From Betaproteobacteria bacterium TMED22 (GTDB lineage: Bacteria; Pseudomonadota; Gammaproteobacteria; Burkholderiales; Eutrophovitaceae): a stretch of 64,000 nucleotides of DNA. Where the stretch lies: the NCBI GenBank assembly GCA_002167745.1, contig NHCB01000014.1:27456-91455 (forward strand), written 5' to 3'. Each line of letters begins with the position of its first letter. The stretch's first letter is position 1. Under the pieces are notes generated by a model. The model did no database searches. It was not told where the DNA came from and worked only from the letters and a program-made list of their open reading frames with translations. The position numbers and the translations under genes were made by a program. Positions 37,498 to 46,074 of the stretch are shown here, piece by piece.

Positions 37498-39405
37498 ATG
37501 TATAGAGTCGCTTTGATCTTAATTGCATTCTGTTGCTCCTTAGCTCAAGCTGAAAATATAAGGTCCCATGGAATGGCGATGCATGGGAGCCCAAAGTATC
37601 CGTCAAATTTTCAACATTTCAATTACGTTAACCCTGCCGCCCCTAAAGGTGGGCAACTTAAACTCGGCGCTGTTGGCACCTTTGATAGCTTCAATCCATA
37701 CATCCCAAAAGGTAATGCCGGCGCCGGCGCGACGATGGAAACTTTAATGACGACAAGCGCGGATGAGCCATTCAGTGCCTACGGTCTGATTGCAGAGTCC
37801 ATCGAGGTGCCAGAGGACCGCAGCTGGGCTCAGTTCAAAATTCGAAAGGAAGCCAAATGGCATGATGGACAACCCATTACCGTGGATGACGTCATCTGGT
37901 CGCTAAACACGCTCAAAGAATTTGGGCATCCGTTCTACCGCTTTTACTATGGCGATGTATCTTCCGCAATCAAGGTAGCTGAAGACACCGTGAAGTTCGA
38001 GTTTTCAGATAAAACAAACCGCGAACTACCCCTTATTGTTGGGCAGATGCCCATCCTTCCCAAACATTATTGGAAAGGAAAAGATTTTACCTTGACGACG
38101 CTTGAACCGCCCTTAAGTAGCGGACCATATCGTATTAAAAGTTTTGAACCAGGACGGTTTATCACCCTAGAGCGAGTAAAAGATTATTGGGGGCTAAATT
38201 TACCTGTCAATATAGGTACAAACAATTTCAATAATATTCGAATTGATTATTACAGAGACGAAACAGTCATACGTGAGGCGCTTAAATCAGGGGATATTGA
38301 TTACAGGGAGGAAAATCAAGCTAAAGCTTGGGCGCTTGACTATGACACACCAGCGGTGGCACAAGGCCGACTAAAAAAAGTCAATTTACGACACTATAAT
38401 CCGACCGGCATGCAGGCATTCGTGTACAACACGAGACGGCCTATCTTCAAAGACGTAAGAGTCAGGCAAGCGCTCGCGTATGCTTTCGATTTCGAATGGA
38501 CAAATAAAAACTTGTTTTTTGGTCAGTACACGAGGACAAAAAGCTTTTTTTCAAACTCTGATTTAGCCGCTAAAGGTCTGCCCACTGGGCTAGAACTGAA
38601 AATTCTTAAAAAGTACGAAAATAAAATCCCAAAAAGTATTTTCACAACACCTTATGAACCCCCCGTAACCGACAGCCTGGGTTGGCCTCGAAACAACTTA
38701 ACTACGGCTAAAGAACTATTACAAGACGCGGGATGGAACGTAGAGGACATGATCCTGACTAACAGCGACAGTGGCGAGTTGTTTACCTTCGAAATATTAC
38801 TCTACAGCGAAGGGTTCGAACGAATAGTTTTACCATTTGCACGAAACTTAAAAAAACTCGGTGTTGATGTGAGAGTTCGAAGAGTTGACCAAACCCAATA
38901 TATCAATCGAGTTCGCAATTTCGATTATGACATGATCGTATCTGGGTGGGGGTCATCAGAATCCCCAGGGAATGAGCAATTTGGTCATTGGTCCTCAACT
39001 GCTGCGGATTCTCCTGCCGCAAGCAACTACGCGGGAGTGAGAGATCCGATTGTTGACGAGCTAATCAGCGGGCTTGTTCAAGCGAAATCAAGAGAGGATC
39101 TCGTTGCTCGCACCAGAGCTCTAGATCGATTGCTACTCTCCGGGTATTACGTAATACCTCAATGGCATCTAACCTCACAAAGAATCCTTTATTGGGATAA
39201 GTTCGGTTTGCCTAAAGTCACACCCAAATCAGGCACATCAACCAACTTGTGGTGGTTCGACAGCGATAAATTTGAACAACTGGATCTGACAACTTCAACT
39301 CAGCGCAGCGAATCGAACGCCAACTGGCTAGCATACGGCTTATTAGCTTTAGCTCTTTTATTTGGCGCCCTCACCTTCAACCGAATCAAACGGAAAAAAT
39401 CGTGA
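37498..39405 (+). CDS. yejA: Peptide ABC transporter substrate-binding protein, YejA-like, with C-terminal membrane anchor
   Basis: A 635-residue family 5 solute-binding protein with signal peptide (LILIAFCCSLAQA) and the YejA pattern HGMAMHGSPKYP, FNYVNPAAPKGGQLK and WHDGQPITVDDVIW. YejABEF of enterobacteria imports peptides such as microcin C. Unusually, after the binding domain there is a hydrophobic stretch (WLAYGLLALALLFGALTF) and a basic tail NRIKRKKS, which look like a membrane anchor with the tail in the cytoplasm. The stop overlaps yejB by four bases (GTGA). Confidence 0.9.
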   Translation: MYRVALILIAFCCSLAQAENIRSHGMAMHGSPKYPSNFQHFNYVNPAAPKGGQLKLGAVGTFDSFNPYIPKGNAGAGATMETLMTTSADEPFSAYGLIAESIEVPEDRSWAQFKIRKEAKWHDGQPITVDDVIWSLNTLKEFGHPFYRFYYGDVSSAIKVAEDTVKFEFSDKTNRELPLIVGQMPILPKHYWKGKDFTLTTLEPPLSSGPYRIKSFEPGRFITLERVKDYWGLNLPVNIGTNNFNNIRIDYYRDETVIREALKSGDIDYREENQAKAWALDYDTPAVAQGRLKKVNLRHYNPTGMQAFVYNTRRPIFKDVRVRQALAYAFDFEWTNKNLFFGQYTRTKSFFSNSDLAAKGLPTGLELKILKKYENKIPKSIFTTPYEPPVTDSLGWPRNNLTTAKELLQDAGWNVEDMILTNSDSGELFTFEILLYSEGFERIVLPFARNLKKLGVDVRVRRVDQTQYINRVRNFDYDMIVSGWGSSESPGNEQFGHWSSTAADSPAASNYAGVRDPIVDELISGLVQAKSREDLVARTRALDRLLLSGYYVIPQWHLTSQRILYWDKFGLPKVTPKSGTSTNLWWFDSDKFEQLDLTTSTQRSESNANWLAYGLLALALLFGALTFNRIKRKKS

Positions 39406-40529
39406 CACCCTATATTTTCAGGAGATTACTACTCATCATCCCGACATTACTAGGGATCATGCTGACCAACTTCCTAGTTATTCAGACAGCTCCTGGTGGA
39501 CCGGTTGAACAAGCAATCGCGCAGCTCTCTGGGCATTCCAATGCGATAACGGAGAGAGTGACGAAGACTGGTAGCCAGGAAACACTGAGTGAGGTATCCA
39601 CATCAAACAACCTTGATAACAGTTCGTCGACTCCTTACAGAGGGGCACAAGGCCTAGATCCAGAATTCATCAAAGAGCTTGAAAGCCGGTTTGGTTTTGA
39701 TAAGCCGCTCCATGAGCGATTCTTAAAAATGATGTCCGACTATCTTACATTCGATTTCGGAAAAAGTTTCTATCGCGATACTGATGTGGTTGACCTAGTG
39801 TTGGAAAAACTACCTGTCTCCATCTCTCTAGGGCTCTGGACAACGCTGATTGTTTATCTAATATCAGTCCCACTTGGTATCCGAAAAGCTGTGGCAGACG
39901 GGAGTCAATTCGATATGATTTCGAGCTTCGCGATCATAATCGGCACAGCGATACCTGGTTTCTTGTTTGCGGTTTTCATGATGGTCATCTTCGCTGGTGG
40001 CAGCTACCTTGATTGGTTTCCTTTAAGGGGTTTGCAATCAGAAGAGTATTTATCCAAAAGTGCATTTGAATGCGCAGCCAGTCTTGGCTGCGTGAAAGAT
40101 TATTTCTGGCATCTTGCGCTCCCCATTCTTTCCATGGTGATCGGAGGCTTTGCAGGCCTAACCATGCTTACTAAAAACTCATTCATGGATCAAATACATC
40201 AGCAATATGTATTGACGGCTAGAGCGAAAGGTTTGACAGAAAAACGAGTGCTTTATGGCCATGTTTTCAGGAATGCGATGCTGATTGTCATTGCAGGGTT
40301 TCCATCCGCTTTAGTCAGCATCTTATTTACGGGTTCCCTTCTCATAGAAATTATCTTTTCTCTTGACGGTTTGGGACTACTCGGATTTGAAGCAGCATTT
40401 AGCAGAGACTACCCATTGATGTTTGGATCATTATTTTTCTTTTCATTGCTAGGATTAATAATGAACTTGATTGGAGACGTCATGTACATGGTGATTGACC
40501 CTAGAATCGATTTCGAAGGTCAATCGTAA
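39402..40529 (+). CDS. yejB: Peptide ABC transporter permease YejB
   Basis: A 375-residue permease of the DppB/OppB class. About six membrane helices are visible; an N-terminal helix and PGGPVEQAI are followed by a hydrophilic insert of about 70 residues (39-110) ending at ESRFGFDKPLHERF, typical of YejB. The cytoplasmic EAA loop is near residue 270 (YVLTARAKGLTEKRVLYGHVFRNA). GTG start inside the yejA stop. Confidence 0.94.
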   Translation: MTPYIFRRLLLIIPTLLGIMLTNFLVIQTAPGGPVEQAIAQLSGHSNAITERVTKTGSQETLSEVSTSNNLDNSSSTPYRGAQGLDPEFIKELESRFGFDKPLHERFLKMMSDYLTFDFGKSFYRDTDVVDLVLEKLPVSISLGLWTTLIVYLISVPLGIRKAVADGSQFDMISSFAIIIGTAIPGFLFAVFMMVIFAGGSYLDWFPLRGLQSEEYLSKSAFECAASLGCVKDYFWHLALPILSMVIGGFAGLTMLTKNSFMDQIHQQYVLTARAKGLTEKRVLYGHVFRNAMLIVIAGFPSALVSILFTGSLLIEIIFSLDGLGLLGFEAAFSRDYPLMFGSLFFFSLLGLIMNLIGDVMYMVIDPRIDFEGQS

Positions 40530-40554
40530 CGGCTACTGTAATTAAAAAATTATC

Positions 40555-41586
40555 ATGACAAATAATCCCATCACTCTCAGGCGACTCGAAAACTTTAAGA
40601 AAAGTAGAAGAGGATATGTGTCGTTCTGGATTTTTTTAGTACTTCTGGCGCTCACTTTACCAGCGGAATTTATTGCCAACGATAAGCCGATTGCCGTCTC
40701 CTATCAGAGTGACCTTTTTTTTCCAATATTTAAAGACTACAAAGAGACCGAATTCGGAGGGACCTTTGAAACAGCGACTGACTTCACTGACCCGTTCATT
40801 ATTAAAAAAATACAAAATGAAGGTTGGATTATTAATCCTCTAGTCCCTTTTGATCATCAGACAGTGGCTTGGGATTTAACTATGCCTGCCCCATCTGCTC
40901 CAGACGCTATTCATATTCTTGGAACAGACGATCAAGCGCGAGATGTCCTTGCCCGAGTCATATATGGCTTTCGAATATCGGTACTTTTTGGATTTACCCT
41001 GACGCTAATCAGCGCAATCATTGGAGTTTTGGCAGGAGCGCTACAAGGTTACTTTGGTGGCTGGGTCGACCTCATAGGGCAACGGTTGATTGAGATCTGG
41101 TCAGGCATGCCGACTCTTTATCTGTTAATCATACTTGCCAGCATAATCGAACCTAATTTTTGGTGGTTATTAGGGCTGCTGCTTTTATTCAGTTGGATGG
41201 GTTTTGTGGGCGTCGTCCGCGCAGAATTTTTGAGGGCAAGAAACTTTGATTATGTTAGGGCCGCCCGAGCACTTGGCTTAGGTGACTTTAAAATTATGCT
41301 CAGGCATGTTTTGCCTAACGCGCTGGTGGCAACAATGGCATTTATGCCCTTCACCCTAGCAGGGTCTGTTACCGTTCTAACTTCTCTGGACTTTCTTGGA
41401 ATTGGTCTGCCAGCAGGTTCAGCGTCACTTGGTGAACTCCTAGCGCAAGGAAAAGCAAATTTCCAAGCGCCATGGCTCGCATTAACAGGGTTCTTCGTTA
41501 TCGCAATTATGTTGAGTCTATTGATTTTTATCGGTGAGGCAGTTCGGGACGCCTTTGATCCACGAAAACTATTTACTAACCAATAA
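40555..41586 (+). CDS. yejE: Peptide ABC transporter permease YejE
   Basis: A 343-residue permease of the DppC/OppC class. The first membrane helix (GYVSFWIFLVLLALTLPAEF) is followed by a periplasmic segment of about 80 residues and LGTDDQARDVLARVIYGFR, the conserved start of the permease domain. The EAA loop FDYVRAARALGLGDFKIML lies near residue 235, then HVLPNALVATMAF. It lies 25 bases after yejB. Confidence 0.94.
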   Translation: MTNNPITLRRLENFKKSRRGYVSFWIFLVLLALTLPAEFIANDKPIAVSYQSDLFFPIFKDYKETEFGGTFETATDFTDPFIIKKIQNEGWIINPLVPFDHQTVAWDLTMPAPSAPDAIHILGTDDQARDVLARVIYGFRISVLFGFTLTLISAIIGVLAGALQGYFGGWVDLIGQRLIEIWSGMPTLYLLIILASIIEPNFWWLLGLLLLFSWMGFVGVVRAEFLRARNFDYVRAARALGLGDFKIMLRHVLPNALVATMAFMPFTLAGSVTVLTSLDFLGIGLPAGSASLGELLAQGKANFQAPWLALTGFFVIAIMLSLLIFIGEAVRDAFDPRKLFTNQ

Positions 41587-41616
41587 AGCTGACGCATTCG
41601 TAGGCTCTGATTAATA

Positions 41617-43227
41617 ATGACATCACCTCTTCTTAGTATAAAGCAGCTCGACGTCGACTTTCACCAAGGAGAGAAACGTACCAGTGCGGTAAAGAAAGTA
41701 ACATTGGATGTCCATCATGGAGAAACGATTGCCCTGATTGGGGAGAGCGGATCTGGAAAATCCGTAACAGCACTGTCCGTACTCCAATTACTTCCTTATC
41801 CCACTGCACGGCATAGTCAAACCAGCTCAATTCAATTTGACAAACTCGAACTTATTGGCACTTCAGAGACAACGCTGAGAAAGATAAGAGGCAACAGAAT
41901 ATCCATGATATTCCAGGAGCCCATGACCTCGCTCAATCCATTGCACACCGTTGAAAAACAGATCAGTGAGGTCCTGCTACTGCACGAAGGACTAAATAAG
42001 AAGCAAGCTAAAAATCGTGTCGTTGAATTATTGGAACTAGTTAAAATTCCTAACCCCATCGAGCGGCTAGAGTCATATCCACACCAACTGTCTGGAGGAC
42101 AAAGGCAACGGGTCATGATTGCCATGGCTTTAGCTAACAAGCCAGATTTGTTAATTGCAGACGAACCTACTACCGCCGTCGATGTAACAGTTCAAGCGCA
42201 GCTTCTTGAGTTACTACAATCTCTGCAAAAAAAACTTGGGATGGCGATACTGCTCATAACTCATGACCTAAGAGTTGTCTCCAAAATGGCGAGTCGCGTA
42301 TATGTCATGAAACAGGGTGAAATCGTAGAGTCAGGGACGGTTGAAGATACATTTTCTCGACCCCGACATGAGTACACACGTATGCTCATCGACTCTAAGC
42401 CATCCGGACATCCAGAACCTGTTAACTCCAATGCGCCAGAAATAATCCGCGTAAAAAATTTACGTGTTTGGTTTCCGATAAAGCGAGGTTTTTTTCGTAA
42501 AACAGTAGGTCACATCAAAGCTGTGGATGAAATCAATTTTTTTATTAAGTCCGGTGAAACACTTGGGCTTGTTGGCGAAAGCGGATCAGGGAAAAGCTCG
42601 CTAGGAATGGCTTGCTTGAGATTGATTGATAGCAATGGAGAAATAATTGTTGCGAACCAGCGCATTGACCATCTAAATCAAAGGTTACTTAAACCCTACA
42701 GAAAAAATGTACAAATTGTTTTCCAGGACCCCTTTGGAAGCCTCAGTCCGAGGATGACGATCGGACAGATCATCTCGGAAGGGCTGGTGCTGCATGGCGT
42801 AGCTCAAACTACTCAGATTCTGGATCAAATTATTGGCAAGACCCTTGAAGAAGTTGGTTTATCTGGTGAAATGAAGAATAGATATCCCCACGAGTTTTCC
42901 GGTGGTCAGAGACAAAGAATATCGATTGCACGAGCGATCGCATTAAAGCCTAAGCTTATCGTATTGGATGAACCAACGTCTGCGCTAGACCTGTCAATTC
43001 AAGCACAAATCATCGAGCTGCTTCGTGACCTGCAGAAAAAATACGCCATCTCATATCTGTTCATTAGTCATGATTTAAACGTCGTTAAAGCTATGTCTCA
43101 TCGGGTCATGGTCATGAAAGATGGACAAATAGTAGAGGAAGGGCAGGTTGATGAGATATTTAACGCTCCGGGTGATGAATATACAAAAACATTGCTCGCG
43201 GCGTCAGTTGAGCTCTCCACTACATAG
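41617..43227 (+). CDS. yejF: Peptide ABC transporter ATP-binding protein YejF (two ATPase domains)
   Basis: A 536-residue protein with two tandem ABC domains, as in YejF and GsiA. Domain 1 has GESGSGKSVTALS near residue 40, LSGGQRQRVMIAMAL near 155 and LLIADEPTTAVDV; domain 2 has GESGSGKSSLGMA near 320, FSGGQRQRISIARAIALKP near 430 and LIVLDEPTSALDL. All Walker and signature motifs are intact. It energises the YejB/YejE channel. It is the last gene of the operon; no terminator is evident in the 40 bases before the convergent small gene. Confidence 0.95.
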   Translation: MTSPLLSIKQLDVDFHQGEKRTSAVKKVTLDVHHGETIALIGESGSGKSVTALSVLQLLPYPTARHSQTSSIQFDKLELIGTSETTLRKIRGNRISMIFQEPMTSLNPLHTVEKQISEVLLLHEGLNKKQAKNRVVELLELVKIPNPIERLESYPHQLSGGQRQRVMIAMALANKPDLLIADEPTTAVDVTVQAQLLELLQSLQKKLGMAILLITHDLRVVSKMASRVYVMKQGEIVESGTVEDTFSRPRHEYTRMLIDSKPSGHPEPVNSNAPEIIRVKNLRVWFPIKRGFFRKTVGHIKAVDEINFFIKSGETLGLVGESGSGKSSLGMACLRLIDSNGEIIVANQRIDHLNQRLLKPYRKNVQIVFQDPFGSLSPRMTIGQIISEGLVLHGVAQTTQILDQIIGKTLEEVGLSGEMKNRYPHEFSGGQRQRISIARAIALKPKLIVLDEPTSALDLSIQAQIIELLRDLQKKYAISYLFISHDLNVVKAMSHRVMVMKDGQIVEEGQVDEIFNAPGDEYTKTLLAASVELSTT

Positions 43228-43267
43228 CTTCCACTAGCTGAGAGACACTTTTAGAGCTCCGAGATAT

Positions 43268-43468
43268 TCAATGTGAACCGTCAGCTTCGCCTAAATCTGA
43301 TGTGTCAATCGCTTCAAGCTGAAGATCTTGAATAATTTGTATACGTTCGGGATAAATTTCGTTTTTCTCAGGCATTGGGTCGATTTCAGATAATGGTCGT
43401 AAATAAAAGACGTAGGCCGCCATCACCACGTTAAGAATGATCAAAAAATAGCCTAATTTTTTAGCCAT
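43268..43468 (-). CDS. Small single-pass membrane protein, function unknown
   Basis: A 66-residue protein with one N-terminal membrane helix (LGYFLIILNVVMAAYVFYL) and an acidic C-terminal part. I do not recognise the family. It follows coaX by 33 bases on the same strand. In several gammaproteobacteria this slot holds a SPOR-domain membrane protein; here no SPOR domain is present, so it may be a shortened or unrelated replacement. The Shine-Dalgarno is weak (AAGAAG). It is real rather than chance by its position and its clean membrane pattern. Confidence 0.6.
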   Translation of the reverse strand: MAKKLGYFLIILNVVMAAYVFYLRPLSEIDPMPEKNEIYPERIQIIQDLQLEAIDTSDLGEADGSH

Positions 43469-43501
43469 ATTAAGAGACTTCTTTCAAAAAAATATTTGAA
43501 C

Positions 43502-44239
43502 TTACATTTTTTTCTTGAGGCTTTTAGCGATCTCTCGAAGACCTAACAAAATTACATCATCCTGTTGTATAACAGGTCTTAAGAAACCATCGCGAATTTT
43601 GGCGGCGGCTCCGCCAGCTAAAATAATTTTTACATCATCGTATCCCGAAGCTTCCATATCATCACAAAATGATTCTATGGTTTTACATGTTGCCCTGATA
43701 GCTCCTGAAGTAATTGCATCACGGGTAGTAACAGGGAAATTACTAAATTGCCCCTCAGCATCCGACAAATGTGCCGCATTAGAACCAAGAGATTGATGAA
43801 TTAAATCGTAACCCGGAATAATAAGTCCACCAATGAACACCCCACCTTCAGTCACGCCATGTATTGTCGTAGCTGTTCCGGAACACACGGTCACAAGATT
43901 ACCCATTTGCAGAGTTTTCGCACCAATAACCGCCGCCCAACGATCAGGGCCTAACTGGTTTGATTGAGCGTATGAATTAATTACCCCACACTGCTCTGGC
44001 TTCGCCTCCACCCAGTAAGGCTCGATATTCCAAAGGCGAATAGCCTTATCAACAGCCGATCCGGCCTCTTCACCTGCTACATTCGAAATCACTATCGAAT
44101 TAGGAGCAGTCAAGTCTGACCAATATAAAGATAATTTATCCATAGCGGACAAAGGACACTGCCCTTGAGTCACCCATATATCTCCAGACGTTGTCGCCCA
44201 TTTGACTTGTGTATTGCCAATATCAACAACTAAGATCAT
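43502..44239 (-). CDS. coaX: Type III pantothenate kinase
   Basis: First enzyme of CoA synthesis, of the ASKHA-fold type III family that needs a monovalent cation. It has 245 residues. LVVDIGNTQVKWA at the N-terminus is the phosphate loop, GPDRWAAVIGA near 98 carries the catalytic Asp, CSGTATTIHGV near 120 and GGLIIPGYDLIHQSL near 140 complete the site, and ILAGGAAAKI is near 210. It lies downstream of birA on the same strand, the usual pairing. Confidence 0.95.
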   Translation of the reverse strand: MILVVDIGNTQVKWATTSGDIWVTQGQCPLSAMDKLSLYWSDLTAPNSIVISNVAGEEAGSAVDKAIRLWNIEPYWVEAKPEQCGVINSYAQSNQLGPDRWAAVIGAKTLQMGNLVTVCSGTATTIHGVTEGGVFIGGLIIPGYDLIHQSLGSNAAHLSDAEGQFSNFPVTTRDAITSGAIRATCKTIESFCDDMEASGYDDVKIILAGGAAAKIRDGFLRPVIQQDDVILLGLREIAKSLKKKM

Positions 44240-44300
44240 TAGAACGTCTTTACCCCGTCAGTCGAATATCATTTACTTAACTATATACGATGAATGCTAA

Positions 44301-45269
44301 TCAATATATTTGTACCTCTCCAGAAATATAACGCTCAGCCTTTCCGTTAACACTCACAATCAAAGCTCCGTTGGAGTCAACGTCCAAAACATCTCCTTCT
44401 ACTTGCCGGCCACCAGGTAAAACAAAAGAAATCCTTCGATTATGATAAGCATGCATGGCACACCAATCCGAGCGAAAAAAATCAAAACCATCAGCGAAGT
44501 ATCGCTCCAGAACATTATCTAATTCTAAAACCGCACTGCCGACCAAAACATTACGGTCGATAGATGCGCCTAGGCTATGCAGATCGATAGCCGGTTGATC
44601 AATATCTTTAATTAATGTTTGCGGAAGACAGATATTGACTCCTATCCCGATAACCACGAAACATTGCCCGCTTATTGATGTGGATTCAATTAAAACTCCT
44701 GCTAATTTTTGCTTATCAAACAGAATATCGTTAGGCCACTTTAAACGACAGTCGACATCAGCGAGTGCGTTTATCGAGCGAACGAGTGACAACCCAACAA
44801 CTAGGGGTATAGTGGCGATGCCCCTCAGCATGGCGGCAGAGGAGACACTGCGTAACATTGAAAAAGTCACAGATCCGCCAGGAATGGAGATCCACTGTCT
44901 GCCTTTAGTGCCTCTGCCGGCTGTCTGCGTCTCCGCAATTCGAATTAATCTATCCTGAGCTTGACCCGCTCTTATCAAAGCCAATAAATCATCATTGGTT
45001 GAAGCTGTCTTCGCAGTCACCTCAAAACTAAATCGATCAGCGTCCAATCCCGCTACTGCGCGAATTTTTTCGGCGCACAACCTTTCAGAAACCTGACTCA
45101 ACATGACCATCTCGCCCTCCAGTCGAGTAATAAATGTGGGGCCTTGGTTAATCTGATGAATCGCCGCTTCTACGTCTCTTAAGTTAGCCCCAAGCTTTCG
45201 ACCCAAGTGCTTTATAGAGGATATCCCTGTCACAGATAAAGTGGACAGAATTTCTCTAGCTAAACTCAT
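44301..45269 (-). CDS. birA: Bifunctional biotin ligase / biotin operon repressor BirA
   Basis: A 322-residue protein. The N-terminal winged helix-turn-helix (residues 1-60, SVTGISSIKHLGRKLGANLRD) suggests a DNA-binding repressor role. The ligase domain has AETQTAGRGTKGRQWISIPG near residue 115, LKWPNDILFDKQKLAGVLIE near 180 and a C-terminal SH3-like domain (VEGDVLDVDSNGALIV). It joins biotin to BCCP and can repress biotin genes. No biotin gene lies in the window. Confidence 0.94.
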   Translation of the reverse strand: MSLAREILSTLSVTGISSIKHLGRKLGANLRDVEAAIHQINQGPTFITRLEGEMVMLSQVSERLCAEKIRAVAGLDADRFSFEVTAKTASTNDDLLALIRAGQAQDRLIRIAETQTAGRGTKGRQWISIPGGSVTFSMLRSVSSAAMLRGIATIPLVVGLSLVRSINALADVDCRLKWPNDILFDKQKLAGVLIESTSISGQCFVVIGIGVNICLPQTLIKDIDQPAIDLHSLGASIDRNVLVGSAVLELDNVLERYFADGFDFFRSDWCAMHAYHNRRISFVLPGGRQVEGDVLDVDSNGALIVSVNGKAERYISGEVQIY

Positions 45270-45330
45270 TACTAATCAAACACCAAGAGTTGATATAAAA
45301 AAAATGCTTTAACGTAAAATATATGTATCC

Positions 45331-45346
45331 AATCAAAAGTTTGATT
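45331..45346. repeat. Inverted repeat in the birA / hypothetical-gene divergent region
   Basis: AATCAAA and TTTGATT flank a 2-base centre, giving seven-base perfect arms. It is about 60 bases upstream of birA and 30 bases upstream of the divergent 177-residue gene. It is not the known E. coli bioO sequence. A protein-binding site is possible but unproven. Confidence 0.35.
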
Positions 45347-45378
45347 CCTCGCTAATAACTGATGTAACTAACATTCAA

Positions 45379-45912
45379 ATGAAATTCATAAGTAATTTAA
45401 CATCTCAGCATATTGCCAGATATCCAAACCTAGAACTAAAAGATCTTTATAAGCTTCTGCATCAAAGTGCATTAGGCGCAAACCACGCCAACGCCACGGA
45501 TGACGTTCTGGAGAAAGCATTCAATCTCGAATTAAATAATTTAACAGAGACTCACGTCGAGCCAGCCATTGATCCCATATCTCCCGACGGAAAAATCGCC
45601 AGAATTCACCTCCGATCATACCTAGCTCAAGACTATTCAAAAGAAAATCTATTATCAGCCTTTATCCAAACCACTAAAAATGAAACTGGATCTAGAGAGA
45701 AATTAAAGAAGTTTTGTAGTTGTCTCAAAGACTTGTCAGCTGCCAACCAATTGCCCTTTAGCCCAGAAGAAACTGAGATATTTGTCAATGACATTGAGAG
45801 CAAAAATTATCCAATTTTAAGGCATTCAGATGGATTTAAAAAAGAATACGAACCAAGTTACCGAATCGTCCACCTCGACTTTTTACAACTCACTAAACTC
45901 GGCAACCCTTAG
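45379..45912 (+). CDS. Conserved-looking protein of unknown function
   Basis: A 177-residue soluble protein with no signal peptide or membrane segment. I do not recognise a named family. Motif-like stretches are LELKDLYKLLHQSALGANHA near residue 20, DPISPDGKIARIHLRSYLAQ near 65 and GFKKEYEPSYRIVHLDFL near 155, which look like conserved blocks rather than random sequence. The His-rich, Asp-rich pattern could bind a metal, but that is a guess. Divergent from birA and 160 bases before glnS; the start has no clear Shine-Dalgarno. Confidence 0.7.
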   Translation: MKFISNLTSQHIARYPNLELKDLYKLLHQSALGANHANATDDVLEKAFNLELNNLTETHVEPAIDPISPDGKIARIHLRSYLAQDYSKENLLSAFIQTTKNETGSREKLKKFCSCLKDLSAANQLPFSPEETEIFVNDIESKNYPILRHSDGFKKEYEPSYRIVHLDFLQLTKLGNP

Positions 45913-45915
45913 AAA

Positions 45916-45939
45916 TCAACTCCTGAGGATAAGAGTTGA
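45916..45939 (+). other. Small hairpin after the 177-residue gene
   Basis: TCAACTC pairs with GAGTTGA around a 10-base loop just after the stop codon. No U-run follows, so it is at most a weak or Rho-dependent transcript end. Confidence 0.3.
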
Positions 45940-46074
45940 GAAGATAACCGTATTTTGGGCAACTGATGTAAAATTCACGGCCAATGGGTTGTGGTAAAAA
46001 CCTTTTGAATCGGAATGCAACAATTGTCATAACAAATAATTGATTAGATCCACTCAAACAATATCAAGACACCA

